Shown: positions 8,301-14,447, counted from the first letter of the stretch. The stretch is DNA of 50,554 bases from JAIQET01 sp035542575 (GCA_035542575.1 DATKLE010000041.1:1-50554); one strand, 5' to 3'. Made by a program: numbers and translations. Notes: a model not told the origin generated them from the sequence alone.

Positions 8301-8986
8301 TTGGGCGCAGTCGGATCCCCACTCAGCATCAGCGGGCCTGTCATGGTATCTCCCGCCTTGCTCACATACGACCCAGCCCCCACGTTCGCGACCATTGTGT
8401 CCACGTATGCCTTGTTGACAGCGTCGGTCGCAGAAGCCGGCGTGGGTACACTGGGAGACACCGAAAACTGCTTCGTTCCCGCTATCGTTTCGGCCCCGCT
8501 CACGTGCACCACGGATGCATCACTCGCCTTGGCGGCCACCGCCGCATCCACGTACTGCCGTGTAGCCATCTGCGATGCTGAACTCGTGGCGCCCGGAGTG
8601 GTCCTTACTGCAGCAATCGTCGTCGGCGAACTTGTCGGCACCGCCCAGTACTCAGTCTTCACTGTCCCATCGTCAAGCTGGAAGACGACCGTGTAATACG
8701 TTCCCGCCGGACTCGCCCCAACGTTTGGAACCAAGTCTACCGACAGCGCGCCCTGTGGCCCCAGCACGACGCTTTTCGTCCCCGCCGCTACCGCGTTACC
8801 GTCCGCGGTGCTGAATGCCGGCCATGAGATCAACAGGGTTCCGCCCGCTGGTGTTCCGTCTGCGCGATACACCACATCCTGGATGGTCGTCGTCGCTGGT
8901 GTAGACGAGCGCGATATCCCCACCGCCCACAGCACCATCAGCAGCAAGTAGAAAAGCCGCCCAGTTGGGCGGCGCGCATCCCACAT
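5393..8986 (-). CDS. large secreted tail-fibre-like protein with beta-helix region
   Basis: 1197 residues from ATG 8986, which has a GGAGGG ribosome site; the frame extends a few codons further without one. The N-terminus (GRLFYLLLMVLWAVGIS) is a signal peptide or anchor, which ordinary virion fibres lack. Next comes a beta domain (DVVYRADGTPAGGTLLISW), then three fibre-type repeats ending in ATRQYVDA, VNKAYVDT and ATRHYVDT, and AGDTMTGPLMLSG, as in phage tail fibres. A tandem duplication follows (PTDGQVITYEAASGKYKPK then PSDNQVITYEAASGKYKPK). Roughly residues 440-720 are a pectate-lyase-like beta-helix; the C-terminal part is of unknown fold. Likely an exported adhesin or glycan-binding fibre derived from phage. 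Neighbours are the phosphatase upstream and a second beta-helix protein downstream. Confidence 0.8.
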   Translation of the reverse strand: MWDARRPTGRLFYLLLMVLWAVGISRSSTPATTTIQDVVYRADGTPAGGTLLISWPAFSTADGNAVAAGTKSVVLGPQGALSVDLVPNVGASPAGTYYTVVFQLDDGTVKTEYWAVPTSSPTTIAAVRTTPGATSSASQMATRQYVDAAVAAKASDASVVHVSGAETIAGTKQFSVSPSVPTPASATDAVNKAYVDTMVANVGAGSYVSKAGDTMTGPLMLSGDPTAPNHAATRHYVDTGLATKASLVGGVVPPGQLGSGSADGATCLKGDSSWGACGTSSNAISLQNVPLDPVAPTDGQVITYEAASGKYKPKAGGNSSNATSIQNIAVDTTPPSDNQVITYEAASGKYKPKPGGGVSAGMQAVKYATDFNWSQSPTTDLGTPGNKTVSLSACGAGVKGTEAEYYVYVAGTGTPEAAKVTGGTCNGDGQPGTLQFTTANAHPAGYTIGSASGGLQEASIAARVLPNGATAWQAGKVIAPPGDFKAYARVSIRSSNQTIDFSGSVIECYMADTCLFVGDPSNVGSFTNITLINPRGRPMVVGGSKPFIEVNGQKTRLFNVATRVAATGAYFSSYVQVDGDEAFLLDGLDTTLGASVGNYGVRCDATVCNPVVYAPGPFGANGDAVGWLKNLNISMQCSGNGIDWQSGNTLKVSDSVIEGFSQYGVRAGTRRGGYGGFELDNVYQEVGNCTNPAGNIGEAGVIAQGKWVKVGGGESPAGKVPQFANTGSTDYRYYIVAHHATYGASNPLYAGKALTNGSGSITVTAPDIAGASTFDLLRVTPAANSREQAPYGTGNYAVVAGVSRAATCTSGVCTFTDTQAALQSYTVAVPSYFPLLDFWPGNLVLSSNQDSNSPLSAAIAYLDTAGSSIVSVQGSQAPAVSAGTCDPVALWTPTWLSCFASSYPPSTFYEQGGMILAVKPNADGGQKTNLKGRLNFSTLGTGPGHILTLSDSNFQKTIATANNRPTNDANDAYIGYDQGDGNPANVGISFGAPKSLSSYIGNVGDGMNWKERLTSSLKEFKTDVQIDGNLIVAGTLQSTGAGPWSVEGSYGTMTPAASGKSKLGFGPNGRLSVSENAGPVTEVAKKLPQEFTYTFFDPNNPLTTSLQVPSVYVNRAAAFHIVEVYCEIDAGSASINLQTSGANILSSDLACSTSGATSSSFASGKDAIAVGQKINHVTVSTGSGLHRMNVVVKYTVD

Positions 8987-9023
8987 AATCCCTCCGTTAC
9001 CACAGATCCGCAACGCGGACCGG

Positions 9024-9080
9024 GAACTGAGAACCGAGAACTGAGAACGGGGTTTGCAACCTGAAACCTAAGAACTTGAG
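9024..9080. repeat. 7-bp tandem array, words GAACYGA and ACCTRAR
   Basis: Heptamers GAACTGA, GAACCGA, GAACTGA and GAACGGG run without a break from 9024 to 9051; after a short gap ACCTGAA, ACCTAAG, AACTTGA, GACTGTC continue the 7-bp period to the end of the phosphatase gene. The same GAGAAC word recurs at 16.71 kb. Confidence 0.6.
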
Positions 9081-9085
9081 ACTGT

Positions 9086-9538
9086 CTATTTTCCCGCCTG
9101 CACCTGCTGCTCCAAAAATCTCTCCACGCTGCGCACGTAAACATCGGCAAAATCCACCACCGGTCGCCTCAGCTCGATCAAGTCGATCGCATCCGGCAAT
9201 CTCCAGCCCAGCGAGCATAGGATCGCCAACGCCATCATCGGGGCACGGTGTACGCCCGCTGCGCAATGTACGAACAGCTTGGTGCTGTCTTCCTCTAGGG
9301 CTGCCAGCGCAAACTCCACGCCACGCTGAAATACGGCAGGGGGCTTTGCCTGGAAATCATCATCGATCGGGTTCCAGAGCACTTTGATCCCGTGCGGGGA
9401 TGCCAGCCGCGTGTCATCAAATTCGATCTGCATGTCGATGATGTGCGTCACTCCCGCCCGCGCCACCGCCGCCATGTTGTCCGCTGTCCAGATCCCGCCC
9501 CCGACCGCCATCCGGCCGGTCACCCATGTCATGTCCAT
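9086..9538 (-). CDS. dual-specificity/tyrosine phosphatase family protein
   Basis: 150 residues if started at ATG 9538, where the family N-terminus begins (MDMTWVTGRMAVGGG). The signature loop HCAAGVHRAP holds nucleophile Cys92 and Arg98, matching the HCxxGxxR motif of cysteine phosphatases; PIDDDF near residue 60 could supply the general acid. The frame extends upstream to ATG 9637, which overlaps the stop of the preceding gene as ATGA, but those extra 33 residues are Ser/Arg-rich and unlike the family. Substrate unknown; the family removes phosphate from Tyr/Ser/Thr, nucleotides or sugars. It is unusual inside a phage-like operon and could act on host phosphoproteins, but that is inference. 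Confidence 0.8.
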   Translation of the reverse strand: MDMTWVTGRMAVGGGIWTADNMAAVARAGVTHIIDMQIEFDDTRLASPHGIKVLWNPIDDDFQAKPPAVFQRGVEFALAALEEDSTKLFVHCAAGVHRAPMMALAILCSLGWRLPDAIDLIELRRPVVDFADVYVRSVERFLEQQVQAGK

Positions 9539-9633
9539 GCCGTGACTCTGCGCCCTTGATGAAGTGCTGGTTGCCGAACTGGACGCCCTTCTCGTCGGCC
9601 AGCGGCTCGCGACCACCGACCAATGACTAGCTG

Positions 9634-10005
9634 TCATTCTACGGCATCACGCGGACTCGCCACGGCTGCCATTTCACGATCTTTCGTAACCTCGGATCCC
9701 ACCAGAGGATCCCCATCTAAGCCCAGACGATCCAACAGCGTCTTCGCCAGCGAATCAGCATCGGCGTTCTCTTCCTGCGTGACGGCAGGGTACAGTCCGG
9801 CCATCTCGAACAAATACTTCATCGCGGCGTAATGCCGGATGTCGGCTTCGTCAATGATGCGCTGTACCATCCGGACTGCTTCCGCGCCTACCAGCTGACT
9901 GATTTCGTTCCGAATCGCTGTCAGGTCGACAGGTTCTCGCCCGATTCCCCGCCCGGAGATCGTTCCTGGGCCCTCCCGTTCTGTCTTGTTTCGCCCTTTT
10001 CTCAT
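9634..10005 (-). CDS. unknown protein of phage-like cassette
   Basis: 123 residues from ATG 10005 (a GTG nine bases further upstream is also possible; neither has a clear ribosome site). The N-terminus is basic (RKGRNKTERE), then a helical region (EISQLVGAEAVRMVQRIIDE and HYAAMKYLFEMAGLY) and an acidic tail. No domain recognised. A small basic/helical protein downstream of a sigma-like regulator could be a DNA-binding or small-terminase-like protein, but no motif supports that. A strong terminator lies between this gene and the upstream HTH gene, so it may have its own promoter. Confidence 0.6.
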   Translation of the reverse strand: MRKGRNKTEREGPGTISGRGIGREPVDLTAIRNEISQLVGAEAVRMVQRIIDEADIRHYAAMKYLFEMAGLYPAVTQEENADADSLAKTLLDRLGLDGDPLVGSEVTKDREMAAVASPRDAVE

Positions 10006-10030
10006 GGAGTCCACTGGCCACGCGCAGAAA

Positions 10031-10063
10031 TAATAAAAGGGGCGCTTCTTCCGTGCGCCCCTT
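10031..10063 (-). terminator. intrinsic terminator after the sigma-like gene
   Basis: A perfect 9-bp stem (10037-10045 with 10055-10063, AAGGGGCGC) with a 9-base loop, followed on the minus strand by TTTATTATTT. It lies downstream of the gene ending at 10161. Confidence 0.75.
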
Positions 10064-10160
10064 GCATGATTGCTGCCGAACTAAATCGCTCTTTTCTTCT
10101 GACTCTTTAAATTCAGAATACCATCCACGATGGGGAAAATGGGACATGCCTTCCAACTTT

Positions 10161-10754
10161 TTATTCCGCATCCTCCCAGTCACTTACGCCGATTTCTCCG
10201 CTTTTGCCCCCTTGACAACTTTCGGTTCCCCTCGGCTCTGCATCTGCCAGACGGTTTAAGAGCCCCCCTTCCAGGAAAACTCGGCTCAGTTCATCCAACG
10301 CCTCCGGGTAACGGCGGCCAACGGTGCGCCGCCAGCAGCCCAACATCTGCGCCGTCTCTTCATGTGAGTATTCCTGCAGCGCAATCTTCGCAATCAGTTC
10401 CTGGTCGAACCGGTCCAGTCTTTCCAGGCTGCGCTCCACGTCGTGCACAAAAATCACAGCGTCCTCGAACGTCGACACTCGGTACGAAGTCACGCGCGCG
10501 CGGAAAGACTCCCGCCCCAGCAGAGACGGAAGCCGACCCACCTCCACTGAGAGCCGCAGATAGCGTCTGAGCAGCGCCACTGTGCGGTCCCGGTACAGCC
10601 ACAAGTCGGGATCACTGCCGGAATCGCTCGTGTAGTTGGGGCCACGGTCCGGAGGCCGTCCACCCTTGCCCACCCGTGCGGGGATTAGATCTGCAACCGG
10701 CTCCTCCAACGCCACCGCCTCCGCGCTCACGCAGGCAATCACGGCCGCTATCAT
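10161..10754 (-). CDS. sigma-factor region-4-like helix-turn-helix protein
   Basis: 197 residues. The start ATG 10754 overlaps the stop of the zinc-ribbon gene as ATGA, so the two are translationally coupled. The C-terminal half (LDRFDQELIAKIALQEYSHE followed by ETAQMLGCWRRTVGRRYPEA) has the length and pattern of a sigma-70 region 4 HTH, where the second helix contacts -35 DNA. No region 2 is visible; the N-terminal half contains Gly/Arg-rich sequence and a helical part (LWLYRDRTVALLRRYLRLSV). Phages use such proteins as late-gene activators or sigma appropriators. It probably regulates the cassette, but this is inference from the fold and position. Confidence 0.65.
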   Translation of the reverse strand: MIAAVIACVSAEAVALEEPVADLIPARVGKGGRPPDRGPNYTSDSGSDPDLWLYRDRTVALLRRYLRLSVEVGRLPSLLGRESFRARVTSYRVSTFEDAVIFVHDVERSLERLDRFDQELIAKIALQEYSHEETAQMLGCWRRTVGRRYPEALDELSRVFLEGGLLNRLADAEPRGTESCQGGKSGEIGVSDWEDAE

Positions 10755-10996
10755 GCGTGGCCTCCTTCTACGCACAGAGCAGCCAGTTCGGCACACCGCC
10801 CCTGGATCTCCCCGTCGCCACTCCCCGGCAGGCGCACTTTCCCTTTCCTCTTGCCTGAGATCGCGAACTCCAGCATCTTGGGGACGCACGGCGGGCAGTA
10901 CACCTGCTCCGCCCCCCGTCGCCGCAGCCACAGCCCCCCACACCGTTCGCAGTACTTCAGCTCCAACTCGATCACTTCGACTTCATCCACTTCCAT
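10751..10996 (-). CDS. small zinc-ribbon protein
   Basis: 81 residues with a strong AAGGAGG ribosome site seven bases before ATG 10996. Two CxxC pairs (YCERCGG and YCPPCVP) about 17 residues apart form a zinc ribbon in the first half, and the second half is basic then acidic. The stop overlaps the start of the sigma-like gene by four bases. Zinc-ribbon proteins next to sigma-like regulators commonly bind RNA polymerase or DNA; no specific family was recognised. Confidence 0.7.
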   Translation of the reverse strand: MEVDEVEVIELELKYCERCGGLWLRRRGAEQVYCPPCVPKMLEFAISGKRKGKVRLPGSGDGEIQGRCAELAALCVEGGHA

Positions 10997-11107
10997 AATT
11001 GCCTCCTTGCTTTGCGAATCCGGATCATGCTTGCCGCACTAATCAGCTCTGCCTTCGCCGGCTTCGTCGACTCCGCGGACGACGCACAACTGACGGCCGG
11101 CGACTGA

Positions 11108-11146
11108 AAGAAAAAAGCCCTGTGCCGATGGCTCGGTCACAGGGCT
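11108..11146 (-). terminator. intrinsic terminator after the 67-residue ORF
   Basis: A 9-bp perfect stem AGCCCTGTG/CACAGGGCT (11116-11124 with 11138-11146), followed on the minus strand by a run TTTTTTCTTTC. It would end transcripts from the promoter near 11.47 kb unless read-through or antitermination occurs. The 110 bases between it and the zinc-ribbon gene hold no clear ORF. Confidence 0.8.
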
Positions 11147-11215
11147 CGTTTCTCTTACGATGACCTGTTGCAGCTATTTAGTTATGATTGCGTTTCCAAG
11201 GTTACCCGCCGGCAG

Positions 11216-11419
11216 CTACTGCCTGCGGCGAAAGTATCCCTCCTCGTAGCCGGACTTCAGCACGCGGCCGTTCTGCACCACGACGCTGACCCGGCCGGTA
11301 AAGTGGAGCAACCACAACAGCTGCTCCATGGCCGAAGACAGCACTTCCGCAGAGCGCACCTTCCGGCGAAACTCCACGAAGTTTCCCGCCTCGTTTTCTG
11401 GTTGTGGGTTGGTGGTCAT
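11216..11419 (-). CDS. 67-residue unknown protein, first gene after the repressor-facing promoter
   Basis: A short helical protein (VRSAEVLSSAMEQLLWLLHF) with a polar N-terminus and a basic tail. It is the first ORF on the minus strand after a good promoter and is followed by a strong terminator, so it can be expressed alone, like an immediate-early phage gene. Its ribosome site is weak (GAAAAAGC before ATG). No family recognised; an anti-repressor or small regulator would fit the position, but nothing in the sequence proves it. Confidence 0.55.
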   Translation of the reverse strand: MTTNPQPENEAGNFVEFRRKVRSAEVLSSAMEQLLWLLHFTGRVSVVVQNGRVLKSGYEEGYFRRRQ

Positions 11420-11459
11420 GCTTTTTCGGACTCCAGTATGAGTTATATAAGTGGCTCAT

Positions 11460-11487
11460 CGTATAGCTCTGCGATGAATATCGTCAA
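11460..11487 (-). promoter_or_regulatory. promoter of the phage-like cassette with operator half-site
   Basis: On the minus strand a -35 TTGACG (11482-11487) and a -10 TATACG (11460-11465) are separated by 16 bases. The -10 box overlaps the sequence ATAGCT (11463-11468), which recurs as a perfect inverted repeat at the divergent repressor promoter. Confidence 0.6.
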
Positions 11488-11522
11488 GAACTTTATTCCC
11501 TTCTAGATGTTTTGTTTACCTA

Positions 11523-11541
11523 TATAATAGCTGCGAGCTAT
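11523..11541 (+). promoter_or_regulatory. repressor promoter -10 overlapping a perfect 15-bp palindrome
   Basis: The consensus -10 TATAAT (11523-11528) overlaps the inverted repeat ATAGCT-GCG-AGCTAT (11527-11541) just upstream of the repressor gene. The -35 is weak. A dimeric repressor bound here would cover the start of transcription, suggesting autoregulation. Confidence 0.6.
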
Positions 11542-11563
11542 AGTGCCGTGCTATACTTGGGCC

Positions 11564-12280
11564 ATGAAATTCCGCACCCTGCAGGACAACCTGCGCAAGG
11601 CTTTGTGGCGGCGCATTGAAGACGGCAACCTGACCGGCCTCCGCCTGGCCGAGCAGACCGGGTTCAAGCAGGCCCACATCTCCAACTTCCTCAACCGCAA
11701 GCGGGGCTTGAGCCTCGAAGGCATGGACAAGGTGCTCAGCGTCCAGCGCCTCTCCGTGCTCGATCTGCTCGATCCCAACGAGATTAACAAGCGGGCCAGC
11801 ATCCTCCCGCCTCCCGACGATGAGTTTCAGAACGTCCTGCTTGTCGAGGGTGCGGTCGCCGCCGTCGAACCTCTCATCATGAACATGAGTGTCAAGGAGA
11901 TTCTCAAGTTCAAGAAGAGTTTCCTGCGCAAGCTGCGTCCTGAGATGGAAGGCCACCGCGAGGGCTGGGAGCGGTTCGTCCTCATCAAGGCCGATGCCCG
12001 CGAGGGCATGAGCATGTATCCCCGGCTGCTGCCCGGCGCCACCGTGCTCCTCGACCGCCACTACAATTCTCTCAAGCCTTACCGCAAGGGGGAGTCCAAT
12101 ATGTATGCCGTGAACAAGTATGGCGCTTGTACGGTGAAATACGTGGAGCCCGGAGGGAAACACTTGATCTTGCGACCGCACAACCAGGCCTATCCCGTCG
12201 AGGTGCTGCCTCTGGAAGAAGGCAAGGATGCCTCTGACTACATCGTCGGCCGGGTCTGCTACGTGGGCATCGAAACTTAG
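11564..12280 (+). CDS. S24/CI-type repressor (HTH plus LexA-like peptidase domain)
   Basis: 238 residues from ATG 11564. The N-terminal half has a Cro/CI-like HTH (LTGLRLAEQTGFKQAHIS then NFLNRKRGL, residues 23-49). The C-terminal half is a LexA/S24 fold: EGMSMYPRLLPGATVLLD contains the likely nucleophile Ser150 (compare GDSMxP), and Lys192 in CTVKYV is in the place of the general-base lysine; HNQAYP matches the usual SDNPAYP. A classical Ala-Gly or Cys-Gly cleavage site is not evident in the hinge, so autocleavage is uncertain. It is divergent from the phage-like cassette and both promoters carry the same ATAGCT element, so it is the probable master repressor of that cassette. Confidence 0.85.
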   Translation: MKFRTLQDNLRKALWRRIEDGNLTGLRLAEQTGFKQAHISNFLNRKRGLSLEGMDKVLSVQRLSVLDLLDPNEINKRASILPPPDDEFQNVLLVEGAVAAVEPLIMNMSVKEILKFKKSFLRKLRPEMEGHREGWERFVLIKADAREGMSMYPRLLPGATVLLDRHYNSLKPYRKGESNMYAVNKYGACTVKYVEPGGKHLILRPHNQAYPVEVLPLEEGKDASDYIVGRVCYVGIET

Positions 12281-12291
12281 CGAGATCCCCG

Positions 12292-12753
12292 TCACCTCCA
12301 GCGCTGCAGCATCCGGTGCAGAATCTCTACCGCCTCGCCCAGCTTTGCCAGCTCCTCTTTGGTCAGCGGCCTAAGGTGCCGGGCCAGGTATGCGGTCCGC
12401 GCCTTCCGTCCGCGCTGCATCAGTCGTACTCCCCTGGGAGTCGCGCGAATCTGCACCCGGCGCGCATCCCCTGGATCGGTCACCCGCTCAGCCAGCCCGC
12501 CCCTTTCCAGCCCGCTGACAATGCGCGTCATAGTCGGCGGCCTCACCTGCTCGGCGGCGGCGAGTTGCCCCAAACTCATGGGGCCGCCAAACACCAGCAC
12601 CGACAACGCTGACAACCGCGCCGGGCCCTCGCCCATGGCCGTGTCCTGTTTCCGCACTCGCCGCAGTAAATGAATGGCGGCCGAGTGCAGCCGATCGGCG
12701 ATTTGCTCCGCCCACCGGTGCCGCGGCGCGCGCTGTCGAGTCCCCTGCTTCAT
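12292..12753 (-). CDS. MarR family transcriptional regulator
   Basis: 153 residues from ATG 12753 with GGAGAG upstream. The winged-helix core is clear: PMSLGQLAAAEQVRPPTMTR is the HTH, IVSGLERGGLAERV the following helix, and DPGDARRVQIRATPRG the wing with its conserved Asp-Arg. Long helices at both ends would form the dimer interface. MarR proteins are dimeric repressors released by small phenolic or lipophilic ligands or by oxidation. It is divergent from the ankyrin gene, whose promoter has a fitting palindrome, and convergent with the S24 repressor (11-base gap). Confidence 0.9.
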   Translation of the reverse strand: MKQGTRQRAPRHRWAEQIADRLHSAAIHLLRRVRKQDTAMGEGPARLSALSVLVFGGPMSLGQLAAAEQVRPPTMTRIVSGLERGGLAERVTDPGDARRVQIRATPRGVRLMQRGRKARTAYLARHLRPLTKEELAKLGEAVEILHRMLQRWR

Positions 12754-12799
12754 CGGCTCTCCACTTCGCTCCCGGCAAAGAATTCTACCGTGGCGTGGC

Positions 12800-12847
12800 T
12801 TGACATCGGACCGCCACCCATTATAATTAGTTAGCAGTGCTAAGTAA
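12800..12847 (+). promoter_or_regulatory. consensus sigma70 promoter with overlapping MarR-type operator
   Basis: A perfect -35 TTGACA (12800-12805), 16-base spacer and perfect -10 TATAAT (12822-12827) are followed by the palindrome TTAGTTAGC-AGT-GCTAAGTAA (12827-12847; arms match at 8 of 9 positions, the inner TTAGC/GCTAA perfectly). A repressor bound there would block the start site of the ankyrin gene; the divergent MarR is the obvious candidate. Confidence 0.8.
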
Positions 12848-12874
12848 TATCACTTCAATGTGGAGTCGCACCCT

Positions 12875-13534
12875 ATGGATAAACAAGCAGAAGTCATCAA
12901 CGCGGTCCAAACCGGGGATCTGGACAAACTTCGCGCTCTGTTGACGCAATCCCCCTCCCTCGCCACGGCTCGCGATGCCAACGGAGTGTCGGCCATCATG
13001 CACGCGCTGTATCGCCGGCGCAACGACGCGCTCGATCTGCTGCTCACCGCCCGCCCTGACCTCGACATATTTGAAGCCACTAGCGCGGGTCGCCGTGAAC
13101 GCGTGAGCGAACTCCTCCGCCGGGATCGCACTCTGGCCGCCGCCTGGTCCGCCGACGGATTCACCGCGCTGCACTTCGCCGCCTTCTTCGGCCAGGAGGC
13201 CGTCGCTACCCTCCTTTTGGCACATGGCGGCGACGCGGCGGCTCAGGCGAGAAATCCCATGAAGGTCATGCCCCTGCACAGTGCGGCCGCGGCTCATAAC
13301 CTGGCCATCATCCGGGCCCTGTTGGAGCACGGCGCCCCGCCCAATGCCCGCCAGGAGCAGGGATGGACCGCAATCCATGAGGCTGCGCAGAACGGCGATA
13401 AAACCATGGTCGAGTTGCTGCTCAAGCATGGCGCCGACCCTTCTCTGGCCAATGATCAGGGCATCCGGCCCGTCGACTTGGCCATCAAGAACGGACATGC
13501 GGAGATCGCCAAGCTGTTGCAACAATCAGCCTAG
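12875..13534 (+). CDS. ankyrin-repeat protein
   Basis: 219 residues from ATG 12875 (GGAG nine bases upstream; a GTG at 12860 is a less likely start). At least five ankyrin repeats run through the whole protein, the clearest being DGFTALHFAAFFGQEAVATL, NPMKVMPLHSAAAAHNLAII and QGWTAIHEAAQNGDKTMVEL. No signal peptide, so probably cytoplasmic. Ankyrin repeats bind other proteins; in bacteria they are often partners of stress enzymes such as catalase. Expression should be strong when derepressed, because the promoter is near consensus and carries a MarR-like operator. Confidence 0.9.
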   Translation: MDKQAEVINAVQTGDLDKLRALLTQSPSLATARDANGVSAIMHALYRRRNDALDLLLTARPDLDIFEATSAGRRERVSELLRRDRTLAAAWSADGFTALHFAAFFGQEAVATLLLAHGGDAAAQARNPMKVMPLHSAAAAHNLAIIRALLEHGAPPNARQEQGWTAIHEAAQNGDKTMVELLLKHGADPSLANDQGIRPVDLAIKNGHAEIAKLLQQSA

Positions 13535-13595
13535 CGCTGGCCAGGTTGTAGAATAGAGCTAGATCTAATTCCGCGGCCCATCATTCCAAAGACGT

Positions 13596-13865
13596 ATGGA
13601 CGACGAAGTCAATATCCCCAGCATTCGGGTTCCAACGGAGGCATTCATGGAGGAAGTACCCGCCACCGGCACCGCGGCGCGCCGCAACGAAGACATCGCC
13701 CTGGATCTTATGAAATTCATCGCCATGACTACCGGCTACGGCCGCACTAGTTCCTCGGGAGTCGGCTTCCAGGGCAGCGGCGCCGCCGCCAAGCCGGAGG
13801 AATATGCCAATCACCTGCTCGAGCTCTATGCGCGCTGCCTCGAGGTGGTACACGGCAAGCAATAA
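13596..13865 (+). CDS. small unknown protein
   Basis: 89 residues, acidic N-terminus (MDDEVNIPSIRVPTEAFMEE), a Gly/Ser-rich middle (GRTSSSGVGFQGSGAAAKPE) and a helical C-terminus (YANHLLELYARCLEVVHG). No domain recognised and no ribosome site of note. It starts 61 bases after the ankyrin gene on the same strand and could be cotranscribed with it. The coherent composition favours a real gene. Confidence 0.6.
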   Translation: MDDEVNIPSIRVPTEAFMEEVPATGTAARRNEDIALDLMKFIAMTTGYGRTSSSGVGFQGSGAAAKPEEYANHLLELYARCLEVVHGKQ

Positions 13866-13895
13866 CACCGAGACGCGTGGCTGCCCCCGGCCTAC

Positions 13896-13929
13896 GAAAT
13901 AAAACGCCGCGTCCCTAAGGACGCGGCGT
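13896..13929 (-). terminator. intrinsic terminator of the histone-like gene
   Basis: Perfect 11-bp stem ACGCCGCGTCC/GGACGCGGCGT (13904-13914 with 13919-13929) with a 4-base loop, followed on the minus strand by TTTTATTTC. On the plus strand no T-run follows, so it serves mainly the minus-strand gene ending at 13976. Confidence 0.85.
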
Positions 13930-13975
13930 GATTCTGCAACCGAGGACATCCTGAGGATCGTCTTCGTGTGAAGCA

Positions 13976-14341
13976 CTAGCGCCGGCGACGTCCGCCCTTC
14001 TTGCGCGCCGCCTTCTTCTTGGCTGGTTTTCTCTTTGCGGTCTTCTTCCTGGCGGGCTTCTTCTTCGCAGGCTTTTTCTTTGCCGGTTTCTTTCTTGCCG
14101 GCTTCTTCTTAGCTGGTTTCTTCTTTGCGGGCTTGGGCGCGCCACCCCCACCCATGGGCTCCGGGGCGGGCGGAACGGGCATCATCGGCTCCGGTTCCGG
14201 CTCACCCATGGCCGGCATTTCCGCTTCTTCTTCCTCTTCTTCTTCCTCGTAATCTTCTTCTAGCGAATCGCCATAAGCGCCGCTGTCACCGTACTCATCC
14301 ATTTCGTCGTCTCGTCCGTAGAGGGTTTCGTCCAAGCTCAT
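13976..14341 (-). CDS. acidic/basic histone H1-like protein with AKKKP repeats
   Basis: 121 residues from ATG 14341, which has an AGGAGGAG ribosome site. The first half is strongly acidic with a run of glutamates (residues about 28-40), followed by a Pro/Met/Gly linker, and the C-terminal half is made of tandem five-residue units PAKKK/PARKK ending in GGRRRR. Such lysine-alanine-proline tails occur in bacterial H1-like nucleoid proteins (AlgP, Hc1/Hc2, Bordetella BpH1) and bind DNA or RNA without sequence specificity. The opposing charge in one chain is unusual. The repeat DNA (about 14010-14130) is itself an imperfect 15-bp tandem repeat, so copy number may vary between strains. Confidence 0.75.
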   Translation of the reverse strand: MSLDETLYGRDDEMDEYGDSGAYGDSLEEDYEEEEEEEEAEMPAMGEPEPEPMMPVPPAPEPMGGGGAPKPAKKKPAKKKPARKKPAKKKPAKKKPARKKTAKRKPAKKKAARKKGGRRRR

Positions 14342-14447
14342 TTCTCCTCCTGATTTCCGGCTGCATTCGGAGCCGGCACGCTGCAACAGCCGCCTGCGCT
14401 AAGGAAATAAAAAGACTACTCCAACTCTTTTCGCGGAACGGGCGGCG

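Noticed and set aside
2870..12280. Complete active prophage
   Set aside because: No integrase, attachment-site duplication, tRNA, terminase, portal or capsid gene could be found; only regulatory and surface-type genes are present.
14000..14135. Tandem repeat that could be mistaken for a CRISPR array
   Set aside because: The 15-bp units are contiguous, lack spacers and encode the PAKKK repeat of a protein on the minus strand.
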